In this document: piece by piece, positions 45,211 to 56,800 of the stretch
Position numbering within the stretch: the first letter of the stretch is position 1
Layout: each line of letters opens with the position of its first letter
Assembly: GCA_029204225.1 (NCBI GenBank)
Contig: CM055098.1
Coordinates: 4,490,607-4,554,606 of the forward strand
DNA length: 64,000 nucleotides
Direction of reading: 5' to 3'
From: Diphasiastrum complanatum
Taxonomy: Eukaryota > Streptophyta > Lycopodiopsida > Lycopodiales > Lycopodiaceae
The notes under the pieces: model-generated
What the model was told of the DNA's origin: nothing
The model's database searches: none
Seen by the model: only the letters and a program-made list of their open reading frames with translations
Program-made: the position numbers and the translations under genes

Positions 45211-48200
45211 CTCATTATTCTACCACTGACCATATCTTCACACTTTGAGCTTTGATTGAGGAAGGTAAGTACAGGAGAGAGAGAAGGTTTATTGTTGTTT
45301 TGTGGACTTCAGAAAAGCCTTTAATTTTGTCCCACGATCCCTACTCATTCAAAGACTTCGTGACCTTGGCTTTTCCACTGACATTATCCTGGCAGTGATG
45401 GCTCTTTATGAGAGGGTCTTGGGATGTTTCCGACAGGGCAGTGGTATTTTTGAGCAAATATGGAGCACTATTGGGGTGAAGCAAAGTTGCTCTCTTCACC
45501 GGTTCTTTTTGTATTATAAAATGATGAGCTCTAGAGAGAGTCATCTCATAGTATGGCGGCTCTAGTTGCAAACTTGGCGATATTCTGTTCCCATTTTTAT
45601 GTCAATGATGTGGTACTAGTATCTCCAACCAAAGAGGGAAGCTGGATTGGGGTGAACATTGCGAAGACCAAGGTTATGGTTTTCAACATTTCTCGAGCTT
45701 TCATGCAACGCCAGGAGCCCACTCTTGGTGGACCGACCCTAGAGGTAATTTCTTCTTACACGTATGCCCGGCTCATTTTATTAAACTAGACATAGCAGGG
45801 TTCCCAGTTTAGCCACACTATTTGGACTCGGGATTATCAAACAACCTCATATTTACATTGGGACAGCTCCACGTATCATCACATAAAAAGGCTATTGAGA
45901 CTGGGAGGTTCCATGGTATCCCGAACGAGGAGCGGATTTGCCAGTTATGCTCCATGAATGAGGTGGAGTCTAAGGAGCACTTTATCTTTAGATGCCTTAT
46001 ATACTATGAGATCAAAGAGAGATACCATTGTCTGTTTCGCAACATGCCCATCACACTACGACCACTCATAGCCTATGAGGACTCTCACAGTGTTGCACTT
46101 ATGATACGAGAGATGCTCTTACTTCGACATGACCTATGTCAGACAGCTTAGCATAGTCATGTTTCTCCCCTGTCCCCTGACTCCCAGCCCCTAGCTGCTA
46201 CCCTGTCCATCCCTTCCAGACCCTGTCCCTCGCTGTTGCCCTGTTCCCACATTTCCAGGCCATGTCCCCCATTTCCCAGACCCTCGCTGATGCCTCCTCA
46301 TCTGCTGATTCACCCCCCCCCCCCCTCGTTGTTGTCTCTGCTGACCTATCCACCTCCTCCATTGCCTCATCATCTGTTCCGATTGAGCGAGCCATTCCGA
46401 ACGACCTCCTGCCCACCCCCATCTCCCAAGAAACATCACAACCCAACCTACAGCTAGCATCCCATATACACCCTCCAAATCCACCGAATTGTTTTCCTCG
46501 TGGCAGATCAATCAAATCAAGGCAAATTTCCAGATTTTGCGGCAAGAAATCTCACAGCTAAAAGGAACAGTTCCTTCTTTGATCCATGAGAAGAACATAC
46601 TACAGTCCAAAGTTACATCACTCACTCGAACAATCCATCGAGATCAAGCAGGCTGCGGCTTCGGCGTCCACCACCAATATGATACGAGATGCCTTGGCTG
46701 AAGCCAAACGCTTTCTCGACACCACTCTCGGGCATAGGACAGATGGGTTAGATGCCGCATGGAGGACCACTAGAGATGCAGCCACACTCATTATCTGTTT
46801 CACTTCCCTAGAGAATCGCCGGAATGCTTTGCAGTGCAGAGCTAAGCTAGAGGCATAAGGCCTTTCAGACCCCCTTTAGTCTAGCAGACGAGTCATTTAT
46901 CGAGATGGACAAGTGCGCTTTCTTGATAGGGCTCCTAGCAACTCCCAATGCTAGGGATTTGGGGTGCCCGGGGTTGGGAGCACCTCGGGGCCCCATCCAC
47001 ACCACCTTCGGATTGGAGTGTGGAATTGTGCTGGCATACATTCATCCTCTACACCAGGGGACCTTGTTGATTTTATCACAGACAGAAATATATTATTCTT
47101 CATGGAGACACACGAGAGCCCGGAGCGAGGACTTCCTTCTTTTCCTGGATATAGATGGGACTCAGTATTCCGACGAGAGACTAGATCTGCCAGTGGCCGA
47201 GGTTCAGGTGGGGTCGCCTGCTTGTATAGAGAGACTCTCCATTCGAGTATTGACTTCATCCGACATGACGAGCATGCCCGCTACATATGGATTCGCATCG
47301 TGGGTCAAGATATTGGTTTGGATAGAGACCTTTCTACCAGGACCTCTCACCAGATATTATCAGATTCTCAGAGCGGGGGCATATTCTCCTCACAGGGGAT
47401 TTTAATGCCCAGACATCTTCGAGACAGACAGTTCTTCGACACCACTGATCAGTTGCGTGTTCGTGCCCTTGACGGTGATATGCTTGGGGTTACTAGGACC
47501 TCCACGGACAGTTTGGGACCTACTACTTCATATGGTGAGCACTTACTGCAGTTTAGAGAGGTCCATGAGCTAGCCATTTATAATGGCTTACCTTGTTGGC
47601 CACATTCAGACAGCTATACATGCCATCCTCACAGTGGAGGACATAGTGTCGCTGACTATCTCATGGGGTCACCATCCTTTGTACCCATAGTCTCTAATTT
47701 CCATGTTTCCCCCACCACCCTTTCTGATCACTCATTTCTCTCCTTCGATATCGGCCACCTTCCACCCATTCATTCATCTACACTACCCATGCTTACCCGA
47801 GCACCCACATACACATTCGATCCCATTCACATGCCACTGTATCGGCAGTCCTTGGCTTCACTTTTACACTCCTTTCCTCATGACACTCCAATCGACACCC
47901 AGGTTGCTTTTCTCACCACCTCTCTCCACACGGTTACATCACTAACCCTCCCCACAAAACCCCATCCCAAAAAATTTTGACGCACACCTCGACCATTGCA
48001 TCCTCCATGGTACGATACCGAGTGTCGTTCTCTTCATTAGTTAGTAGCCTATTCACGTATCCATGCTCCACATCTACTCTGATCTTCCCGACACTCTTAC
48101 CATCGTGTTCTCCGCCAAGGTTGCATCGAACCGTTTGAACCATTCGGACCCGGTTCGATCCGAATTCCGGTTCGAACCGGATTTTTTTTTTAAAGAAAAA

Positions 48201-50750
48201 AACCCCAAAAACTCAAAAGAAAACGTTTTGAAAAAAAAAAATTTGGTTCGAACCGTTTTCCGATTCCAACCTGGCCTGCTAGTTCGAACCGAAAAGAATC
48301 GGTTCGAATCGGCCAGTTCAAATCGGGGTGTAACCTTGTTCTCCGTCGTAAGAAGCGCTCCTATGATGATTCTGAAGGGAAACATCTTATTGACCTCCTT
48401 TTCAGTTCTTCTTCAGCCGCTTTTTGGCGTGAGTTCATTCCTCGCTCTCCACCACCTCTTCTGGAGGACCTCCGCATTTGGACTGATTATGCTACTAGCT
48501 TGTATACCGTCCCCACCGACTCACCTATCTCTATATCTCCACGACCATTTGAGTTCTCCTTCTTCACATCTGACATGGTACTTGCAGCCATTAAGAAGAT
48601 GAAGTCCCACAAGGCCAGAGACATTGAAGATCTTGAGTCTACTCCTTTCCCATGCCTCTGACTTACTCGCTCCCACTATAGCCACCCTTCTTAATTCTGC
48701 AGTGGTTTCCAGTTTCCCATCATCCTGGTGCACTAACATTATCCACCCCATCCATAAGAATGGTGACCCCATGATTCCGAGTTACTACCGCACCAACATG
48801 ATTGGGCATGTCCTGGTGAAACTATATGGTACTACACTTCAGTCTGTTGTAAGCTCAGAGGCGGAGACTAGGAGACTACATGCTATGGGTCAGGCAGGTT
48901 TTCGAGCCCATTATTCTACTGCATATCACATCTTCACATTGCGGGCCTTGATTGAGGAGGCTAGGCACATGAGAGAGAGGGTTTACTATTGTTTTGTGGA
49001 CTTCAGGAAAGCCTTTGATTTTGTTCCTCGCTCATTGCTCATCTAGAGACTCCGAGACCTCGGCTTCTCCACCGACATTGTTCTTGTTGTGATGGCACTT
49101 TATGAGCGTGTCTTGGGATGTTTCCGGCATAGCAATGGCATATCCGATCACATTTGGAGCACTATTGGGGTGAAGCAGGGTTGCTCCCTCTCACCAGTCC
49201 TCTTTGGCTTGTATATTGATGAGTTGGAGAGAGTCATTACACAGTGTGGTGGTGCTGGTTGCAGGCTTGGGGACATCTTGATTGCTATCCTCCTTTATGC
49301 CAATGGTGGTATTGGTCTCACCGACCAGAGAGGGTCTACAACGACAGTTGGATTGCTTGCATGAGTTTTGCACCCTCTTTGATACCATTGTCACCCCCAC
49401 GGCTCTATATGCGACAGAGGCATGGTGTACAGGTCTCCCCTCTTCACACTGGGCCAGCCTTTCACAATTACAGACCACCATGCTAGCTCGGTTGATTCGA
49501 GTGAAGCCTTCTATTCCACATGAGATTCTCCTAGCCGAGTTTGCAATTCCACCTATACAGATCGAGGCAGCTCTTCAGCTCATTACCTATATACAGAGGA
49601 TACAAGTGTTACCAGAGATAGACAGACGATACATACAGATTGCACTATCCTCCTCACAACGTCTCCATGATCAGGGCTACCGGTTATCATGGTTCTCTCA
49701 GGCATCTCACCTCCTACTTGAGTCATTTGGTATCTCCATGATAGAGCTTCCTTCAGGCACCCATCAATATATCAGGTGATTCCTCTATCGCGCATATCTA
49801 GAGCGGACTTGGCGTAACCAGTTAGGAGTTAAGCCAGCTTTCTACCACAGACCCATTTTTTGGAGCTGGATGCATAGGGACCCCGGTCATGCCATGTTAC
49901 TTGGATTCGAGACTATCACATTGCCTCAGATTCACACTGGGACAGCTCAAGGTGTCTTCTCATCAGCTAGCTATTGAGACTAGGAGGTTCCATGGTATTC
50001 CTAGAGAGGAGCGGATTTGCTAGTTATGCTCTCCAGGCGAGGTGGAGTCTGAAGAGCACTTTATCTTTAGATGCCCTGTATACTATGAGATCTGAGACGA
50101 TATCATTGCCTGTTTCGAGACATGCCTACCACTCTACGATCTCTCATAGCCTATGAGGACCCACGGTGTGTCGGTCTGACACGAGATGTTCATACTGTGG
50201 AGAGATTTATACAGGACACCCCAGCATTTTACCTCACAGCCGAGGAGGAGGATTACGACAACGACAAGGATGACAACCGCTCACATGCTCATAGAGATCA
50301 GAGACAATGTACTTCCCACCATCCAGTGCCTTCTCATGTTGTGGCTCACATTACATCTTTTTACAGCATCAGCACAGCAGCAGCAGCACAGTCTTGACAT
50401 CTTGACATGGATACATGTGATTATTATGCGCGCACACACTCTCGCAGACGTGTCTATTTTAGTTTGTACTAGATGTTTTCTTTATTATAGTTTTGGAGAC
50501 ATTTTATATGCTCCCATGGTTACCACATACTTTACTTCTACTTCATTAGTCTTATATGCCTTTTGGCATGGAAAAGACATTAATAAAGCTTTCTTTCTTT
50601 CTTTCTTCTTCTTATTCAAGTGGTTTTATTGTCATCCTAGATCATTACATTGATGGTAGTTTTGTTTCTATTTTAAGATCGAGATGTATTACACTTGAAT
50701 CACACTTATTTACTGTTTTATTCTTATGTAGCATTGGGCATGATGAAGAC

Positions 50751-50823
<73 letters not shown>

Positions 50824-53800
50824 ACACAAATAAGGTAAAAGTAGAGATCATACGCTGAGAGAAATGGAATCGCTGATGATTTGTCGCCGCCACAAAAAAC
50901 AAAACCATGAGACAACTTCAGTTAGGTAAGGACCATGCATAATCATGCAATTTGACTACTTGAATGCACACAACAAGATGTCAAGAAACGAAGGTACTTG
51001 CATGCTACAGAGCTCTAATTGGACAACAATCCAAGAATATATGCAACAAGATTTCATGAATAATAAAACTAGGCAATTGCAAGTTACAAAACTTATGTAG
51101 ACAATGATCCAAGAAAGTACCCATGAGATTAAAAAGACCAAATGGAGCCAAAGCCATTGTAATTTTGGGTAGCGACACAAATGCCCATGTTGCAGTTCCC
51201 ACCCAAGGTTCAGAAGGAACAAGTTGTAGCTTCACCCAAAGTTCGCCATCCACATCAAGTCCTCGAACTCCTACAGGAATAGATAAAGGAAAAATTCCAA
51301 CTTTCAAAATGATTGATAAAAGCATGCGAGCTCCCCCTGTGTACCGTAAACCAATATGATACCTGCAAATATTTACACATCAAGACATACATTGGAGCTT
51401 CAATATCATTCCGCAGTTTAAGCAAGTATCAATGGAAGCAGCTTTAGGACAATACAATTAATTTGCTTCGAAGACAAACTAGAAATTTAGTTGGAAAACT
51501 TAACAAAATCATCGTCTTGGCTCGCACGCTTAACACCCATTAGGCCAAATAGAACCATATAGAAAGAGCACATGATTTATTGAAGGACCGAAAGTTTTCT
51601 GCCTTAATTTGTCAGGAAACATATGAATAGGGGTACTCAATGAACTAAAAAATCCAAGAACCAGTGACTGTTTCACAAGTAGCAAGGTTCAATTGCACCA
51701 TGTCTAGCACCAATAAAACTTAAAAATCACTCGACATATATTGTCTGTCTCAAAGATAACATTGGGAACACCAGATCTGGCTGAGAATTCAATTCTTGTA
51801 AGTTGCCAAAGTGAGTCGTTGTGGAGATGTGCATATGAACAAACGAACTGCTACAGTCACAGTCACATTTCGGAACCAGTGTTCATCTCTTCTAGGATAA
51901 ACTAGTGAATGACGAGTATTGACGACGTTGCCAACATAAGACATTTTATTTTTTGAATGTGACAAATCTAGCGTGCAATTGATTCTTGCATAAGCAAATA
52001 ACTATTAAAAAAAAAAAACCTTACATCAAGTAACAACCTAGTGTTTAACCCAAGAACCAAATTTCATCTTAAGTTCCCAATTGAGACCTACTCCGCACTA
52101 TTAAAAAGGGGGTCTCAATTTGAACAAATTCACAGTTATGGCATATCATATCAAGCACGAAAAGAATATAATTTGATGAAAGAGGAAGAACGTCCATAAA
52201 TATAGTCATATATTGACTACAGTTGACTTCTTCCACGAAGAGCCCAAGCACCACAATAATCAAAAAGCAATCAAATGAGTGTCTTTAGTCCCTATTTTAT
52301 AGTCTTCTAGATAATCGTTAGCAACCCTTCAAGGAAACCTTATACCTAAGGTGAACAGTAAGGTAGGCAACACTTCTAGAGAGAAACAACGAGCCCAACC
52401 TCTAGGTGCCCTTAGAATGCACAAAATGGGCCTGTATGTTACATACCTATGTAACTAGCAGTACTTCAGACCCCTTTTAGTCCGATTAGTGTTGGGGGCT
52501 AAATGGCAAAGTGACCTTAGGATTAAGGGTATGTGCCCTTGGATAAGGGCAGGCAAGTGACTATACCTTAGTCGGAGGTATGGAGTCACGTGACCCTTGG
52601 ATAAGGGGTATCCTTAGTATTAAGGGTAGGTGCCTTAGATTAAGGTACTAGTGTCTTTGGTTAAAGGCAGGTAGGTGTATATGCCTTGGATGGAGGTATG
52701 GAACCTAGAGAGGTGTTAGAAAGTCATTGGATGACTATTTTTCTAAACCTTGGGCCTCAACCTTGAACCATATCACTTTATTGGTCTAGGACCAACGTAT
52801 ACTTGCACAACTTGGGCAATGGGACCTAGTAGGAGGGCGCCCTTCTAAAGTGTCCATTGAGTTCCCAACTCCCACAAGAAAGGCATTCAAAGAGTCATAG
52901 GTTATGGAAGGAGTCTCTTGACATTCCATAAGCCTATGGAGGCTCTTGGAGATTTTTAACTCCCCTAGGCTTCTCTCTCTCTCATTGGATGAGCATGGAA
53001 CTCCATAGTGCATTGGAGGGGTCCATGGGCCATCTATATGAGGGTAGTAGGGCGCCCATTGGGAGGGAGAGATCTCTCTTGTTTGCTTTGCTTATGCTCT
53101 AGTGTTGCTACTAGTGTGTAGAGTGTTTTCTTGTGGTGGTATGCTTAAGGTTCGGATCTTGCTTATGGTATGGGACATAAGTAGGGTTTGGATCTTGAGT
53201 ATGCTATGAGGTGTTGTGGTATGCTTGTGATTTGTTTATGGTTAGCAAGGTGCTAGATAGGTCTGCTTGGAGTTTGGATCTAGGTATGGTTGGGTGGTGA
53301 ATACTTGAGGCGAGCTTGTTATCTATCTTTGTGTTTAAAGAGTAGGGACACAGGTGGAGGAGAGATCCTTGGAGGCTTGCAAATCCTTACTTGCAGGTGG
53401 AGGCATCCTAGCTTGGAGTTGGGAAGCATCTTGAAGCTTGCAGGTTGCTTGAAGGACATTTGGAGGCTGTACCTTGGATTTGGAGGACTTCCTCACCTCT
53501 ACTTGTAAAACTATATGTCCTTAAAACTCCCACACCCCTCGACGAGGGCTAACAAAAGAGCACAAAAAGCTAAATTCTGAATAGCTACGTAAACTTTGTG
53601 CGTGCAAAGTACTTCTTCATCTTGTTTCATTTCCTAGTCCTAGAATTTGCTAAGTCCCATGCAATGCACACATGAAGGATTCACTTGGTTCTAGGACTCA
53701 CTCATCACAACACTTAAGGACTTAATCCCAACCCTTCATTCATAATTAGATTAGTGGCATGCTCAACAAACCCCAACTCCCAAAGGAAATCTTCTGGATC

Positions 53801-56800
53801 CACATTATAAGGCCAACAAGACTCCTAAGGACTACCAGTTTGCCATCTTCCCAAATCTATTATGTGCACTACATCTAGGGTGGTATATTTCCCAAGCAAT
53901 GACGTGGATCCTACTGCAAGTTGTTGGAAAAATCTTGTGATAATGATGATCTAGAAGAGTCATGAATTGTATATTTGTAAAATATTTCCTTACAGTTCTT
54001 GTTCACCTGATCACACTCCATATATAATCCCGCATGAGATCAAGATGTCATTATTTGTAGATATAGTTGAAATTCCGATAGAATCTAGTGCAATATGCAG
54101 ATCACATCACACAATCACCATAGCCACTCCTCACAAGCTCTCAAAGATGGCACAGCAAAAGTTATAGATTACAAAGAGAAAACTGTACATATTATAAAAG
54201 CCCCAACATGCATGGGCTCGACAACAGACTAAAATAGGCACCTGTCTAACTAATAGCCCAACATGGGCTAAAAGACTGACAAACTCAGGACATGCCCCTA
54301 AGTATAGCAAGTGTCATCAACAATATACTATACATGCTAATTTCTCTACATGTGGCTACTCAGCTAACTCAAGTAGCCGGATACAAGACAAGTGCCCGAC
54401 TGATAAGTCAATGATGGGTCACGTCCCGATCACAACCAAATACAGTAAATCTAATTAATTGTTCACTAATTACAATATCACATTTAAAGCTTATACAACT
54501 GAATCAGACTAAACCTGATTTTCAACTCTCTCCCTTAAGCTCAAATGTGATAGGAGTAAAGAAATACAAAATGTAGCACCGTCTGGAGTATCCAAAAGAT
54601 GTTATGAATGTCCTGCTACTCTGTACTTGACTCACACTCAAGCACACCAGCAAACCACCAGGCTTGACTCACAAAGTAACATGTACACACAATGCTCATA
54701 CAGAGAGTCTACCACACTCTTGACCAACTGACTCGTCCCCATCCAACTTGAAACACAAGTGGACCACATGAGCAACATGGCTGAACTGAGGAAATCCCAC
54801 TGCCACAATGAGATTTACATCCTCCATCTAGCTAGGCTGACATCCTATCAGACACTTACAAGCGCAGACCTGTAAAGCTGACATAAATGAGCGACTGAGG
54901 CTCAACCTGAGGAAATCTTACTGCCACCATAAGATTATACCCTCACTAGATTGACAGCTAGTAGACATAATGACAAGTCAATGAGCATCCAAATGACTAC
55001 TTTGTTTCTGACATAGCAAATGCACAACCATATACAATTCCAACTCAGATCTAGACTCCCGTGACACGGTAACATGCAAGCCCACACACACTCATGCAAA
55101 CCAGCACAAATGATAAAGCGTCAAATACATGACCATGGCCTGCCCATAAGTGGTATCCTATTGTACCAACACATGTGCCACCTGTAGATCCGCTGCTACA
55201 CCACTGGTCACCAAATCAGATCCTCAACCATGCACCTGTCACCAGGATGCCCTCACGTCCAAGCATATCCAACTGTCCAATATGCCCTGAAAGCTGATTC
55301 CCATCCATTCCCCATGCTCCAAGCACAAGAGTCTACCAAGGACTCAATGAATGAATGTATGCAAACCACACCATAGGCTATACCTGAGTAGCTCACCCAT
55401 CTGATCTACCTGTCCTACATCCCATGTAGGCTCAACTTCCCATGCTTGACGTTGCCAACTCTGATTTGACCAATATATAGGCCTCCAACCAAGGAGCCTA
55501 TCTCACCACACCATGTGACACCAACTTGGAGACAACTGTGCATATAACCATGCAGCTCACCTGATCACTCGCCAAAAGTATCAGTTGTCACTCCCTGAGC
55601 AACCATCTCCATCCCTGTCGGCTCACAACCATGGGCATGCTAGATCCACATCACCCCGTAATGATCCATGCCCTCAGGATATGTACCACCCCAAGTACAC
55701 TCCACCAATGGCTTTCAACTGGCACCACCTCGCACCTCCATCACCTGTGACCACCAAAATGTGTGTACCTCCAAGCTATCCCATATTTCCCTCCGAAAGA
55801 AAAATTTCCAAGCTACAGATGCATGTGTCAATGCAGCTATCACTCGACTCGACAATGGCACTACCGATCATACCTGTGAGAGCGTTCCTCCAAAACGCCA
55901 CCTGACGTTGGTCGATCCGAACCCCAAGAGTTGAACCTGATCACATGAATTTTTCACCCGTAACCGGCATACCATGCCTACCTCTCACTTGTGATTGCTT
56001 GCCCTCTCAAAATTGTTGCCAATGATGAGTAGTCACGCCGCCAAACTGCACTTTTGTCGCCAAAACTAGCTTTCTCCACACAATTCCGCTATCATTCGCT
56101 CCCATATCGCACTTACCGCTTCCAAACACCCTATTACCTTGTCAGGAGTAAGTAATAATGATTTAGAAGTGATTATGCCTCATTGTACTACCCTGTAACA
56201 GGTTTCACCAAAATTGCCCCAGATTTAGCCCTGCGGTACCCAAACGGCGAATGTAGCCCATCACTAGGTCACCTGCACTCCGCTCAATGGAATGGTGATA
56301 AAAACCCTTCGAAACGCATTTCTCCCTGCTCTGTGAGTCGTCTGTCCACTGGCTTTGAGCAGCCAGTTTCAAGGGTCATTTTTGCAGTTCTTTCAATGAA
56401 GAATAGCCATTCTAAATGGCGGATCCCTTCAATGAAATTTCATGTGAAGATTTCTAATGAGATTTCTTCATTCTGGCCCCTCATTTCTTCAAGGCTCCTT
56501 TCACCATAAATCTAATGGTGAGTACCCATCCGACGGCCGATATAAGGCCTTGAGCTTCCAATCTCACCCATTAATCACAATGGCTTTCAATCAGATGGCT
56601 ATCCTTGCCCTATGTGCTAAATTCATTTCTTCGGGCCGCTGGCCACTTCCATAAGCTAAGGGACTTTAGAGATTGGCAGCGCACGACCCTCGCGGGTCCT
56701 CCACTTCACCTTTGCAGCTTCTCTTCAGTCATAGCTAGGGTTTCTTGCTGATTATGGTCGCCCACTTTGATCTACTAGAACTCGTTGATCTCTTCACGAC

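Larger units (their letters stand above)
46195..50620 (+). mobile_element. LINE copy 2 with ORF1-like, endonuclease, RT and Cys/His end
   Basis: Order: a Pro/Ser-rich ORF1-like part with a short coiled coil (46262-46858); an APE-type endonuclease (from 46964); RT (48624-49364); a C-terminal CCHC-like cluster (about 49980-50110); and a TATATGCC...GACATTAATAAAGC tail (50540-50620). A MITE splits it at 48117-48337. It is truncated or decayed by several stops and frameshifts, and no poly-A tail or target-site duplication was defined. It is a LINE with endonuclease upstream of RT, but I cannot assign its clade. Confidence 0.88.
44802..50853 (-). other. intron 3 of the NTMC2T5-type gene
   Basis: 6.05 kb, GTATGA...TTTCAG. 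Almost all of it is two LINE copies in antisense orientation, flanked on both sides by a (CT)n tract. Confidence 0.8.

Noticed and set aside
46191-46545. Gly/Trp-rich minus-strand frames
   Set aside because: They are antisense shadows of the Pro/Ser-rich LINE ORF1-like region.
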